In this document: positions 28,103 through 37,177 of the stretch, in pieces | Position numbering within the stretch: the stretch's first letter is position 1 | Layout of the letters: every line of letters starts with the position of its first letter | NCBI GenBank assembly: GCA_028383305.1 | Contig: JAOEVD010000002.1 | Span: 1-64,000 of the forward strand | From: Candidatus Puniceispirillum sp. | GTDB taxonomy: Bacteria; Pseudomonadota; Alphaproteobacteria; Puniceispirillales; Puniceispirillaceae | Length of the DNA stretch: 64,000 bases | Direction: 5' to 3' | Notes under the pieces: generated by a model | What the model was told of the DNA's origin: nothing | Database searches by the model: none | Seen by the model: the letters and a program-made list of their open reading frames with translations, nothing else | Translations under genes and position numbers: made by a program

Positions 28103-28954
28103 TCAATTTTCTTTGTCAAGATCAATGGCCAGTGAATAGATTATTTTCCGCGATTGGCCAGAAATCTGGCTAACCGTCTGCACCGCATCACGAAGGCTTG
28201 TTACCTGCATTTCTTCGCGCAGCATTGCGGTTAATTTGGTGGTGCCAAATGTATCATCGCTTGCCGTCATGCCGCTAACCAGAATGACAATTTCGCCTTT
28301 GGGTGGTGCGGCTTGTTGATAAAATTCGGCAAGCAGCGCCAGCGTGTCGCGGTGATAGGATTCATGCAATTTGGTTAATTCGCGGGCAATGACGGCCAGC
28401 CGATCGCCAAATATTTCATGCATCATTTGCAAGCTGGCACCAAGACGGCGCGGTGAGTCAAACCAGATGCTTGTGACGCTAAGATTGGCAAATTCATGAA
28501 AGGCCGTTTTTGCGGCCTTCTGACTATGTGGTACAAATCCGGCAAATAAAAACCGATCACTTGGCAGGCCTGCGGCGGCCAGACCAGCCAGAACTGCACT
28601 TGGTCCGGGGATTGCCGTGACCGAAATCCCCGCATCATGGCAAGCGGCAACAAGCTTGTATCCCGGGTCGGAAACAAGCGGCGTGCCAGCATCGCTTACA
28701 AGCGCAATCATTTTGCCATTTTGCAAGGCCTCAAGAAGCTTTGGCCGCATAGTTTGTCCGTTATGATCATGATAGGGCATGAATTTTGCCGTCGTATGCA
28801 AACCGGTCAATGTCAATAATTTGCGTGTCATTCTGGTATCTTCACATGCCAAAATATCGGCTGTTTGCAGCCATTGGGCCGCGCGCGGCGATAAATCGCC
28901 AAGATTGCCAATCGGTGTTGCGATGACAACCAATTGCCCCGCGCTTTGCGTCAT
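28103..28954 (-). CDS. rsmI: 16S rRNA 2'-O-ribose C1402 methyltransferase RsmI
   Basis: A 283-residue tetrapyrrole-methylase-fold enzyme that methylates the ribose of C1402 in 16S rRNA. Signatures: LVVIATPIGNLGDLSPRAAQWLQTADILACEDTR, the loop ALVSDAGTPLVSDPGYKLV, and VTAIPGPSAVLAGLAAAGLPSDRFLFAGFVP. I chose the ATG at 28954, with AGGTGG 7 bases upstream; a GTG at 28966 overlaps that site. Divergent from the LpoA-like gene across about 257 bp. Confidence 0.96.
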   Translation of the reverse strand: MTQSAGQLVVIATPIGNLGDLSPRAAQWLQTADILACEDTRMTRKLLTLTGLHTTAKFMPYHDHNGQTMRPKLLEALQNGKMIALVSDAGTPLVSDPGYKLVAACHDAGISVTAIPGPSAVLAGLAAAGLPSDRFLFAGFVPHSQKAAKTAFHEFANLSVTSIWFDSPRRLGASLQMMHEIFGDRLAVIARELTKLHESYHRDTLALLAEFYQQAAPPKGEIVILVSGMTASDDTFGTTKLTAMLREEMQVTSLRDAVQTVSQISGQSRKIIYSLAIDLDKEN

Positions 28955-29211
28955 GATTTTGGCCACCTAAATTGCATGGATAGGACTCCGAGTATAGGGC
29001 GATGGCAAGACGCCTCACAAGCGCATAATGCAATCTAATCATGGTTTGATTGGGCATGATCCCGAGTCAAAATTTGCGACAATGACAAGCTTGGTCAGAG
29101 CCGTCATGGTAAAATGTGACCAAGCCCGGGGGCATATTTTGAGGAATCTTGGCTGAAATTTCTATGAAAGCCGAACAAAAAAATGCCAAAATTTGGTAGG
29201 ATGTTTTGGAT

Positions 29212-30822
29212 ATGAGAAATATGTATGAAAATGACCGGGCAAACCAATCAGGCCAAAGCTTGATTAAGGATTGCCATTTTTGCTGGTGGCAAACCAAAGG
29301 GTTTATTGTGGCTGTCACGATGATTGCGCTTGCTGGCTGCCAACCGGCCACCACGCCGTCATCATCGATTCCGGCCGTATCAAAAACAGCCTTGTCATCA
29401 CAAACGCAACAAAGCTCATCCGTACCAAAACTTCCCGCATCATCTGGGTCATCAAGCCAGACCAGATTAGCCATTAATCGAACCGAATCAGACATATGGT
29501 CTCCAGACAAACCTCTAGGTGTCAAAAAACCTGATCCGGACGGCACAACCGATCTTGCCGCGGCAAATGCAATTATGGATTCGATCATCTGGCAATTTCA
29601 GACCGATGATAAAGTGATTGAAACCACTGAACCAACGATACCGATTGGCGCTGATCCGTCGCTAAGTGATGATGCACTTGATACGGCGTTTGCGCTTTTA
29701 TCAAGCCGGATTTGGCCGCAAAGCTTTGAGCCGGTTTTTGAGATGACACCAAAAGGTGATGGGGTTATTCGTGTTGGGCTTTTGGTGCCGTTAAGTGGTG
29801 AATATGCAGCGCTTGGCATGGAAATTCGGCGAAGCGTTGAAATGGCCTTATTCAAAATTAACAATCCCAAGATCGAAATTTTATTTCTCGACACAAAGGG
29901 TGGTGAAACCGCTGGCAATGCGGCAATAACCGGCTTGAATGGTGATGTTGATATTTTCATTGGCCCACTTTTCACCGATGCGGTGATGCAAGCGCGCGCT
30001 GTTACCGATAAGCTTCGCGATGGTCGCGCGCGGCCACCAATGCTATTGCTGTCAAATAATGTCGATGTTGCCAGTGCCGACCGCTGGTTGATGGGCTATC
30101 TTCCCGAACAGCAGCTTGATGGTTTGCTTGGTCATGCAATCAGCGCGGGCAAACGCCGCTTTGCCCTGATTGCGCAAGATTCGCTTTTTGGGCAACGTCT
30201 ATTGACGCATGCGAGCCAACGTTTGGCCGATTTTGGGTTAACGCCTGAAGCGGTGCGCGTACTAAGCGATGATGAACTTGCCGATGAAACCAATTTGAAA
30301 AATGCCATTCGCACTTTTACCCGCTATACCGCGCCAACTGATGAAACGCCACTTGCCGACAGCCCGTTTGATGCGGTGATTTTTGCAGGTGATCCGGCTT
30401 TTGCGCTTCGCACCGCGCCGGTCCTTGCTTTTTATGATGTTGGGCCGGATCGTGCGCTTTATCTTGGCAATGCCTTATGGAATCAGCATCAGCTTTTGGT
30501 TGAACCATCGCTTCAAGGCGGGGTATTTTCAACACGGCCAAGCAATCTTGATGCGCGTTTTGATGCTGACTGGACTGAAATCTGGGCAGAACCGGCAGGC
30601 CAGTTGGCACGGGTGGGGTTTGATGCGATGGCGCTTGTCGCGGCTTTGGCAAAATCAAATCATAGCGATTGGTCAAAACAGCTTGTTAGCAATAGTGGGT
30701 TTCAAGGCTATAGTGGGGCTTTTCGCCTGCTGCCAAACGGCCGCAATATCCGCAGTTTTGAATTGCGTAAAATTAATAAGGGCGAGGCCAAGATCATTCG
30801 TCCGGCATCAAACAAAATTTAA
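29212..30822 (+). CDS. LpoA/LppC-like penicillin-binding-protein activator lipoprotein
   Basis: A 536-residue predicted lipoprotein with a cytoplasmic N-terminus, hydrophobic segment GFIVAVTMIALAGC and lipobox LAGC near residue 44. A Ser/Thr/Pro-rich linker is followed by a type 1 periplasmic-binding-protein fold (VIRVGLLVPLSGEYAALGMEIRRSVEMAL ... VDIFIGPLFTDAVMQARAVTD). This matches the LpoA/LppC C-terminal domain; the N-terminal TPR-like domain of E. coli LpoA is absent. It would sit at the outer membrane and activate a peptidoglycan synthase, but no PBP is nearby. The start at 29212 is uncertain; a TTG at 29206 is also possible. Confidence 0.87.
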   Translation: MRNMYENDRANQSGQSLIKDCHFCWWQTKGFIVAVTMIALAGCQPATTPSSSIPAVSKTALSSQTQQSSSVPKLPASSGSSSQTRLAINRTESDIWSPDKPLGVKKPDPDGTTDLAAANAIMDSIIWQFQTDDKVIETTEPTIPIGADPSLSDDALDTAFALLSSRIWPQSFEPVFEMTPKGDGVIRVGLLVPLSGEYAALGMEIRRSVEMALFKINNPKIEILFLDTKGGETAGNAAITGLNGDVDIFIGPLFTDAVMQARAVTDKLRDGRARPPMLLLSNNVDVASADRWLMGYLPEQQLDGLLGHAISAGKRRFALIAQDSLFGQRLLTHASQRLADFGLTPEAVRVLSDDELADETNLKNAIRTFTRYTAPTDETPLADSPFDAVIFAGDPAFALRTAPVLAFYDVGPDRALYLGNALWNQHQLLVEPSLQGGVFSTRPSNLDARFDADWTEIWAEPAGQLARVGFDAMALVAALAKSNHSDWSKQLVSNSGFQGYSGAFRLLPNGRNIRSFELRKINKGEAKIIRPASNKI

Positions 30823-30871
30823 TCGTCAAAATTGCTGCTGGGCTAGTTAGGGAACCATATTGCTGGTTTGG

Positions 30872-32083
30872 CTAGCGCAGAATGGTTGATAAAATATGAT
30901 TTAACCGCAGCCGCCCATCATCACTGGCGATTAATCTGGATTGATTTGGTATGCGCCGAAGCCAGCCAGCGGCAATCGCCTGTTCAACGCCATCACCATC
31001 AAGCCAGTTATCACATGGTCCACAAAGATTTTCGATCACGCCAAGGTCAATACCGTTTGTCAGGCGAAGCCCCATCATCACCATTTCGCTAGCCCAATCA
31101 GCTGGCGAGTCAATTTGCGTCTCGTCGATGCCATGGCCTTTTGCCGCCACTGCATCTAACCATCCTGCCGGACTGCGTCTTGTCACCGTGGCGTTGCGGG
31201 TCGCAAGGTTTTCGGCTGGATCAAATAATGCAAATCGGCCATGCGCACCGGGCCCGACACCAAGCCAGTCACCCGCCTGCCAATAGGTTTGATTATGCCG
31301 GCATTCCTGACCAGGTGCCGCATGATTGGAAATTTCATAGGCTGGCAAGCCAGCGGCAAGGGTCATTTGCTGCGTCATTTCATAAAGATTGGCAGCGCGG
31401 TCATCATCAAGCACCATTATCTCACCGCGCCGCTGTCTTGTGTGAAAAACGGTTCCAGCTTCGATCGTCAATTGATATAAAGATAAATGCCCAAGTCCAA
31501 GTGACAATGCCTGACCAAGCATGGCTTGCCATGCTTTCGGGCTTTGATCGGGAAGCGCATAAATCAAATCAACCGAGACGCGGTCAAAGACCTTGTTGAC
31601 CTTATCAAGGGCGTGTAGCGCATCGGCGGCTGAATGTTCACGGCCTAGAAATTTTAAACCGGCATTATTAAGCGATTGCACCCCCATTGAAACACGGTTT
31701 ACGCCGGCTTTTTGAAATTCCAGCATGGCGTCTGCTTCAACCGAGGTTGGGTTGGCCTCGGCGGTGATTTCGATATCACCGGTAAAGCCAAATAAATCTT
31801 CGGCATGGCGGATCAATCTTTCAACCAATATAGGCGGCATCAATGATGGTGTGCCGCCACCAAAAAACAGGCTTGATAGGGACGGGCGTGATGGCATCAA
31901 TGACGCCATATGGGTCATTTCGGTGCAAAGCGCATCGCCAAAAATCTCATTATCGACATCATTGCTGACATGCGAATTGAAGTCGCAATAGGGGCATTTG
32001 GCGCGGCAGAAAGGCCAATGAAGATAAAGCGCAAAAGGCCGGCTGGCCTGATCAAAAACCACCGATTGTGCTTTACCGGCCAT
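30872..32083 (-). CDS. hemW: HemW-type radical SAM protein
   Basis: A 403-residue radical SAM protein of the HemN/HemW group. The iron-sulfur motif is HWPFCRAKCPYCDFNSHV (CxxxCxxC). Further blocks: LFFGGGTPSLM, ITAEANPTS, VNRVSMGVQSL and DLIYALPDQS. HemW is thought to be a heme chaperone for respiratory enzymes rather than coproporphyrinogen dehydrogenase. I chose the ATG at 32083, overlapping the rdgB end by 11 bases, since the 24 extra residues of the longer frame overlap rdgB further and do not look conserved. Order rph-rdgB-hemW is widely conserved. Confidence 0.94.
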   Translation of the reverse strand: MAGKAQSVVFDQASRPFALYLHWPFCRAKCPYCDFNSHVSNDVDNEIFGDALCTEMTHMASLMPSRPSLSSLFFGGGTPSLMPPILVERLIRHAEDLFGFTGDIEITAEANPTSVEADAMLEFQKAGVNRVSMGVQSLNNAGLKFLGREHSAADALHALDKVNKVFDRVSVDLIYALPDQSPKAWQAMLGQALSLGLGHLSLYQLTIEAGTVFHTRQRRGEIMVLDDDRAANLYEMTQQMTLAAGLPAYEISNHAAPGQECRHNQTYWQAGDWLGVGPGAHGRFALFDPAENLATRNATVTRRSPAGWLDAVAAKGHGIDETQIDSPADWASEMVMMGLRLTNGIDLGVIENLCGPCDNWLDGDGVEQAIAAGWLRRIPNQSRLIASDDGRLRLNHILSTILR

Positions 32084-32708
32084 CGGCTTTGCCAAAACAG
32101 CGTGCCAGCAGTTGCGCAAATGCGTCGGCGCGATGGCTAATGGCATGTTTGGCATCAGGGCTCATTTCCCCAAAACTGATCGTGTGACCATCGGGCTGAA
32201 AAATCGGATCATAGCCAAATCCCATTGTCCCGCGCGCCGGAAACACAAGCCGGCCTCTCACTTTGCCCTCGACGCAAACCTCATCCCCATCCGGCCAGAC
32301 AATGGCAAGCGCACAAATAAATTCGGCGCTGTAATCCGTGCTGGCGGTTTTTGCCAGTGAGGTTTCGACAGCGTCCATGGCAAGGTTGAAATCACGATCC
32401 GGCCCAGCCCATCGTGCTGAATAGATCCCCGGGGCGCCATCAAGGGCTGTCACCGCCAAACCCGAATCATCGGCAAGTGCTGGCTTGCCCGACGCCATGG
32501 CCGCTTCGCGTGCCTTTAAGATTGCATTGCCGGTAAAGCTGGTTTCGGTTTCATCAGGTTCGGCAAGATCAAGATCGGTAACCGACAAAATATCAATATC
32601 AAAACCGGCAAATAGCGCGCTAATTTCCAACATCTTGCCAGCATTATGCGTGGCAATGACAAGCGTATCTTCGGTAAATTGGCGATCGGTCATGATCAGA
32701 TCTTTCAT
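32073..32708 (-). CDS. rdgB: XTP/dITP pyrophosphatase (RdgB/HAM1)
   Basis: A 211-residue house-cleaning enzyme that removes ITP, dITP and XTP from the nucleotide pool. It has the N-terminal LVIATHNAGKMLEISALF, the central ALADDSGLAVTALDGAPGIYSARWAG with catalytic acid residues, and MGFGYDPIFQPDG ... ISHRADAF near the end. The start could be 32708 or the ATG five codons further in (32693). It lies 15 bases after rph and overlaps hemW. Confidence 0.96.
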   Translation of the reverse strand: MKDLIMTDRQFTEDTLVIATHNAGKMLEISALFAGFDIDILSVTDLDLAEPDETETSFTGNAILKAREAAMASGKPALADDSGLAVTALDGAPGIYSARWAGPDRDFNLAMDAVETSLAKTASTDYSAEFICALAIVWPDGDEVCVEGKVRGRLVFPARGTMGFGYDPIFQPDGHTISFGEMSPDAKHAISHRADAFAQLLARCFGKADGR

Positions 32709-32723
32709 CTTGGCTAGGGCTTT

Positions 32724-33452
32724 TTAAAAACCGGCATCTTTAACCGCACGGCGTTGCAGATCAAACAGGCTGTTGCAGCCGGTTTCGGCTAAATCCAGCA
32801 TTTCATTCAAGCTTGCTCGTGAAAACGGATGTTCTTCGCCGGTCGCCTGAATTTCAACAAGCTGGCCATCGGCGGTCAGAATGAAATTTGCGTCAATTTC
32901 GGCGGCGCTATCTTCGTCATAATCAAGATCCAGAACGGCTTGGCCTTGATAGATGCCGCATGAAATGGCGGCCACCTGACCGGTCAGCGGTGATTGTGTG
33001 ATCGCACCTGCCAAAAGTAATCTTTCGCAGGCAATCCGCAGCGCAACCCATGCGCCGGTGATGGCGGCTGTCCGCGTGCCGCCATCTGCTTGAATCACGT
33101 CACAGTCAATTTTGATCTGGCGTTCGCCAAGCGCGCCAAGATTGGTAACAGCACGAAGCGATCGTCCAATCAGACGTTGGATTTCGAGCGTGCGGCCACC
33201 TTGTTTGCCGCGTGCAGCTTCACGGTCGATGCGGCTATGGGTTGAACGCGGCAACATACCATATTCAGCGGTTACCCAGCCCTTGCCGCTATTGCGCAAA
33301 AATCCGGGGACGCGCTCGTCAATTGACGCTGTGCACAGAACATGCGTATTGCCAAATCTGGCAAAGCATGATCCTTCGGCATGAAGCGAAATCGATGGTT
33401 CAAGTGAAACAGAGCGAAGCGCGTCAATGGCGCGGCCGGAAGGGCGTGTCAT
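32724..33452 (-). CDS. rph: Ribonuclease PH
   Basis: A 242-residue phosphorolytic 3'-5' exoribonuclease that trims tRNA 3' ends. Family marks: [20 protein letters not shown] at the start, [50 protein letters not shown] and [15 protein letters not shown]. Length is normal. It is the first gene of the minus-strand unit rph-rdgB-hemW and is divergent from hrcA over 131 bp. Confidence 0.97.
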   Translation of the reverse strand: MTRPSGRAIDALRSVSLEPSISLHAEGSCFARFGNTHVLCTASIDERVPGFLRNSGKGWVTAEYGMLPRSTHSRIDREAARGKQGGRTLEIQRLIGRSLRAVTNLGALGERQIKIDCDVIQADGGTRTAAITGAWVALRIACERLLLAGAITQSPLTGQVAAISCGIYQGQAVLDLDYDEDSAAEIDANFILTADGQLVEIQATGEEHPFSRASLNEMLDLAETGCNSLFDLQRRAVKDAGF

Positions 33453-33583
33453 GATAAATATCCTTTGTTGCAGCGTTCTAGCTGGTTAAAGCGATATGCC
33501 AGTGAAGTAAAGGGATAAGGTAATTTGCCGCATCCCCGTTTCTTCGATTGACCAAATGGCTTGGGCTATCCTAAATTTTCTGA

Positions 33584-34642
33584 ATGACAGATGCCAGTAT
33601 AAAGGACTTAAAACCGCGCAGCATGAAAATTTTCCATGAGCTGGTCTCGGCCTATTTGGAAGATGGGTTGCCGGTTGGGTCAAGCCGGCTTGCCCGATCA
33701 GGCAAATTTGACTTTTCGCCCGCCTCGATCCGAAGCAAGATGAGCGACCTTGAAGATGCAGGACTTTTATTTGCCCCGCATACATCAGCTGGCCGTGTGC
33801 CAACCGAAACTGGCCTTCGGCTTTTTGTTGATGGGCTGATGGAATTTAACCGCGATATTCCGGCAGAGCAGCGCCAATCAATTGACAGCGAATGTGCGGC
33901 GCGTGGAATCAGCCTTAACCAGCTTCTTGATAAAACCAGCAAAACGCTGTCGGGGCTGTCAAATTGCGCCAGTCTGGTTTTGTCACCAAGCAGCGAAGCC
34001 GATTTACAGTATTTTGAATTTGTCCCAATCGGCGTTGATCGAGCCTTGGCGGTTTTGGTGCGGTCGGATGGGCAGGTTGAAAACCGGTTGATTGATTTAC
34101 CCGTCGGCGTTCCAGCGTCAGCGATGACGCGCGCGGCGAATTATATGAATGCTAAATTGAAAAATAACAGCATGATCCATGCGGCAAGCCTGATCCGCAA
34201 TGAAATTGCCCACCATAAGGCCGAACTTGACGAGCTGACCACCGCGCTTGTCGAACAGGGGCTTGGCATCTGGTCAGATGGTATCGGCGGTGATGATGCG
34301 GCGCTTATTTTGCGTGGCCAGGCTAATCTTCTTGATGATGTTCAGGCGGCTGAAGGCCTTGCCGAAATTCGCGGACTTTTTGATGCATTGGACGCGCGCG
34401 AAAATGCGCTTCGGCTTTTAGATGCAACGCGCGATGGCGATGGGGTGAAAATTTTCATTGGTGCTGAAAACAATCTTTTTGCCAGCACCGGCTGTTCATT
34501 GGTGATTGCACCTTATCGGAGTAATGACCGGTCGATCATTGGGGCGATTGGAGTTCTTGGCCCGCGCCATATGAATTACGCGCGGATTATCCCGATGGTT
34601 GATTATACAAGCAAGGCGATCGACCGCGTTTTGGGTCGTTAA
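33584..34642 (+). CDS. hrcA: Heat-inducible transcription repressor HrcA
   Basis: A 352-residue repressor that binds CIRCE operators upstream of groESL in related bacteria. The N-terminal winged helix includes VSAYLEDGLPVGSSRLARSGKFDFSPASIRSKMSDLEDAGLLFAPHTSAGRVPTETGLRLFVDGL, the most conserved part of the family. The C-terminal GAF-like domain includes IGAENNLFASTGCSLVIAPYRS and GAIGVLGPRHMNYARIIPMVDYTSKAI. I found no CIRCE inverted repeat (TTAGCACTC-N9-GAGTGCTAA) in this window, so its target must lie elsewhere. It stands upstream of grpE with two odd minus-strand genes between. Confidence 0.96.
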   Translation: MTDASIKDLKPRSMKIFHELVSAYLEDGLPVGSSRLARSGKFDFSPASIRSKMSDLEDAGLLFAPHTSAGRVPTETGLRLFVDGLMEFNRDIPAEQRQSIDSECAARGISLNQLLDKTSKTLSGLSNCASLVLSPSSEADLQYFEFVPIGVDRALAVLVRSDGQVENRLIDLPVGVPASAMTRAANYMNAKLKNNSMIHAASLIRNEIAHHKAELDELTTALVEQGLGIWSDGIGGDDAALILRGQANLLDDVQAAEGLAEIRGLFDALDARENALRLLDATRDGDGVKIFIGAENNLFASTGCSLVIAPYRSNDRSIIGAIGVLGPRHMNYARIIPMVDYTSKAIDRVLGR

Positions 34643-34665
34643 TGATCTATTCCCAGCGCGATGAT

Positions 34666-35051
34666 TTATAGCGCGGTATAGAGCGATTTGACCCAGCTTT
34701 GGGTGGCGTTAAAAAAATCGATCAATATTGTCTGTGTCGTCATCAAGGCCACTTTCAGCGTCACCAAAGAGGCTGGTTCCAATTGAAACCTGACCGCGCC
34801 GATGAAAAGCCCGATGCAAACGGCCAGAAGAATGCCGCGCCAGCCGGGTAAACGCCGCCAAGGGTGGGTTGGCAAGGGTGATGTGCAATTTGGGCATACA
34901 AAGCGCAAAGGCGCACTGATTTGCTTAATTGATCCGTTGTAAGAAAAAAGGAATTTTCACAATCATGGCCCTGGATTGGCATATCACCATAATTACGAAC
35001 CAGTTCGGGTAAAATCACTAAAGCCTGACAATGTGGGCAGGCTTGGTTCAT
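34666..35051 (-). pseudogene. Frameshifted zinc-ribbon membrane protein gene
   Basis: Two overlapping minus-strand frames appear to be one gene. The first starts at 35051 (ATG, GGAG upstream) and reads ACPHCQALVILPEL ... HDCENSFFLTTDQLSK. The second, in the -1 frame, reads SAPLRFVCPNCTSPLPTHP, then a membrane segment GILLAVCIGLFIGAVRF and ends at 34666. Joining needs a single -1 shift between about 34948 and 34915, where a run of six T lies on the coding strand (34942-34947). The result would be a roughly 127-residue protein with two Cys-pair ribbons and one helix. It could be a pseudogene, a programmed or slippage-made shift, or a sequencing error. Function unknown. Confidence 0.65.
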
Positions 35052-35199
35052 GCGCGTAATCTCCATCATGGTCGAGGGGATGAAATGGCCGTTTCATGAC
35101 AGGATAATTTTTGGGCTGGGATGTTTTCGAAACTGGTCTTCTGACATGGCATTATTGTATCGGGCTTGCAACGGCAAAAACGCGCCGGTGATTGGTCGG

Positions 35200-35859
35200 T
35201 TATGTCCGGCTTGTGGTTTTGCGCGCAGCTTTTTTTGCTAGGGTCTTTTTCGAAGTTGCCTTTTTTGTTGTAGTTTTTTTTGTGGCGGGCTTTTTCGCGG
35301 CAGCTTTTCGCGTTGCTGTTTTGGCTTCGATGGCTTGGTTTCCTGGGGAGTCGGCCTTGGCAGCACCCTTTGGCGATGTCGTTGTCAGCAATTCATACAG
35401 CGATTCAGAGACAGCGTGACGAACCATTTGCGGCAATTCATTTGCCAGAACATTGCGAACCGCACTGCCAACCTCGGTCATTAAATCATGGCGAAGCTGG
35501 TCTGACATGATTTGCGGCTGTCGATCGATAATTTGTGTTTTCGGAGCTTTGCCAGCCTGATCAATGGCGGCGGCAATTTCGGCCATTGTGGCGTTGGAAA
35601 GCGATGCATCATTGGCATTTTCTGATGGGTCAGCTTTACCAACAATATTGATCTCTGGTGGTGGTGCCTGACTTGGCAAAACCGTTAATGCTGGTTTTTC
35701 AGTTTGGGCATCAGCAGTCTGATCAGATTTTTGTTCGCGCGCCATTGCTGGTGGGGCGGTTGATTTGATCACCGCCATCATTGGCGTGCCATCTTTGATA
35801 ATGGCTTCGGCTTCGTCGCACAGCGCTTCGATTGATTTCCAGATTTGCGCATTTTGCAT
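35200..35859 (-). CDS. Hypothetical protein with histone H1-like Lys/Ala-rich C-terminal tail
   Basis: A 219-residue protein I do not recognise as a whole. Residues 1-30 form an acidic helix (MQNAQIWKSIEALCDEAEAII), about 35-110 are Ala/Pro/Gln-rich and probably disordered, about 115-165 form an amphipathic helix (DQLRHDLMTEVGSAVRNVL and MVRHAVSESLYELL) and the last 40 residues alternate Ala/Thr with Lys pairs (AAAKKPATKKTTTKKATSKK and onward), as in histone H1 tails and bacterial H1-like proteins. The helical part recalls the C-terminus of polar organiser PopZ (DUF2497) in general layout only. A DNA- or RNA-binding role is an inference from charge. It lies between hrcA and grpE. Confidence 0.75.
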   Translation of the reverse strand: MQNAQIWKSIEALCDEAEAIIKDGTPMMAVIKSTAPPAMAREQKSDQTADAQTEKPALTVLPSQAPPPEINIVGKADPSENANDASLSNATMAEIAAAIDQAGKAPKTQIIDRQPQIMSDQLRHDLMTEVGSAVRNVLANELPQMVRHAVSESLYELLTTTSPKGAAKADSPGNQAIEAKTATRKAAAKKPATKKTTTKKATSKKTLAKKAARKTTSRT

Positions 35860-36151
35860 AGCAGGCGTGTCCGACCATTATTTGGCTAAAGTGGTTATCA
35901 TCCTCGTTTCATGCCAGATGATTATGCTGGCGTGATTCTGATGAAGAGGGTTTAATGTCTCATAAGTCAGCAAAAGAAACAATATCTTGTCAGGATTCAT
36001 CAAATCTCGTTATCGCCATCTATGGCTCTGACGTGATTCAATATTGGATCATGGCGAAAAGACATATTTTTGCCTTTTTACTCTTGGCGAAGCCGCCAAG
36101 GATCACTAAATAAGGCTAGCGTTCCGTAATGGAAGCGAAAAGGAAACAAAG
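35860..36151. promoter_or_regulatory. Divergent upstream region of the H1-tailed gene and grpE
   Basis: 292 bp without a gene. A perfect hairpin CTTGGCG-AAGC-CGCCAAG lies at 36083-36100, not followed by T residues, so I do not call it a terminator. Its first bases could double as the CTTG of a heat-shock-type promoter, but a -10 at the right distance is weak (CACTAAAT at 36104). AAAAGGAAACAAAG precedes the grpE ATG. Confidence 0.4.
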
Positions 36152-36868
36152 ATGACTGACCAAAAGACCACCAATGATGAAGCGGCTCAAGACCCGAGCG
36201 CTCAAGACCCGAATGACCAAGACGCGAGCGCCGAAACTGGCGCGCAGGATCTGGCCGGATCAGACAAGGCTGCCACTGATGGCGCTATGGATGATATTCT
36301 GAATGACGTGCTTGCCGCCGCTGGTGCCGAAACTAAGGGTGATGCTGAGGCGCAAGACCCGTTAACAGCCATGATTGCGGAACGCGATCAATTGAAAGAC
36401 CAGCTATTGCGGGCCTTAGCCGATACGGAAAATATGCGCCGCCGAAGCGAGCGCGAAGCCGCTAATGTTCGGAAATATGGCCATACACCATTTGCGCGTG
36501 ATCTTGTTGGTGCCATTGATAATCTGGCGCGTGTTGTCGAGTCAGCGCCAGAAAATCTTGATCAAGCCGATGAAACCGTGAAATCGCTGATTACAGGTAT
36601 CCAGCTTAGCTGGACAGAGCTGCAATCTGTTATTGAAAAACATGGTATTAGGCGCGTTGAGCCGCTTGGCGAGAAATTTGACTATAATTTGCATCAGGCA
36701 ATGTTTGAAGTGCCAACTAATGACCAGCCAAGCGGCATGGTTCTTGAGGTTGTCCAGCATGGCTATGTTCTTCATGACCGGCTGTTGCGTCCGGCCATGG
36801 TTGGGGTGTCAAAAACAGCTGATGCGGCTGGTGCAACCAGCAATGACCAATCAAAAACCGACGAATAG
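36152..36868 (+). CDS. grpE: Nucleotide-exchange factor GrpE
   Basis: A 238-residue co-chaperone that releases ADP from DnaK. The N-terminal 60 residues are acidic with short repeats (QDPSAQDPNDQDAS). The long coiled coil (ERDQLKDQLLRALADTENMRRRSEREAANVRKYGH) and the beta-domain end (EKFDYNLHQAMFEVPTNDQPSGMVLEVVQHGYVLHDRLLRPAMVGVSK) are diagnostic. It stands upstream of dnaK with a 309-bp gap that has its own promoter. Confidence 0.97.
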   Translation: MTDQKTTNDEAAQDPSAQDPNDQDASAETGAQDLAGSDKAATDGAMDDILNDVLAAAGAETKGDAEAQDPLTAMIAERDQLKDQLLRALADTENMRRRSEREAANVRKYGHTPFARDLVGAIDNLARVVESAPENLDQADETVKSLITGIQLSWTELQSVIEKHGIRRVEPLGEKFDYNLHQAMFEVPTNDQPSGMVLEVVQHGYVLHDRLLRPAMVGVSKTADAAGATSNDQSKTDE

Positions 36869-37177
36869 ATAGAAAATAAGACCCAGAATTAACGCATGAT
36901 TTTGGTGAAGAAAGACGAACAAATGGGGGTGGATGGGGATTAGCTGCAATCGCGGAAATGATCCATTTTGACAGTGTTTGCTGTTTGATGATCCCCTCTT
37001 GTAACCGAAATAATAAGTCCTATATGGACGATAGATAGTTGAACAGCAGTGACAAAACCGGCAAGCCAAAGGCCGGTTACCTCCCGCCTTACGGGAACGG
37101 AATGTCTTAAAGGGCTACTCAATCAACGTCACCCCAAAAGGTAAGACAGTGAGTGGTCAGGGAAAGGAGCTTTAGAT
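36869..37177. promoter_or_regulatory. grpE-dnaK intergenic region with structured leader
   Basis: 309 bp that hold the dnaK promoter (listed separately) and a leader of roughly 140 bases. In the leader, AACCGGC (37056-37062) and GCCGGTT (37072-37078) form a perfect 7-bp stem, and CCCG/CGGG at 37083-37095 a smaller one. No T run follows either. They could affect stability or translation of the mRNA; a thermosensor role is only a guess. Confidence 0.5.
36998..37026 (+). promoter_or_regulatory. Sigma-32 (RpoH)-type promoter of dnaK
   Basis: CTTG (36998-37001), 17 bases, then CCTATATG (37019-37026). This fits the alphaproteobacterial heat-shock promoter pattern CTTG-N17/18-CYTAT as I recall it. 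Transcription would start near 37033, about 145 bases before the dnaK ATG. Confidence 0.75.

Noticed and set aside
35050-35241. Plus-strand frame ending in CPACGFARSFFC
   Set aside because: The cysteine pair is tempting, but the frame overlaps the starts and ends of minus-strand genes and lacks a convincing start.
36083-36100. Perfect 7-bp hairpin upstream of grpE as a terminator
   Set aside because: No T run on either strand after the stem; could be part of a promoter instead.
33453-37177. CIRCE operator for HrcA near hrcA, grpE or dnaK
   Set aside because: No TTAGCACTC-N9-GAGTGCTAA-like inverted repeat seen; the operator is probably at groESL outside the window.
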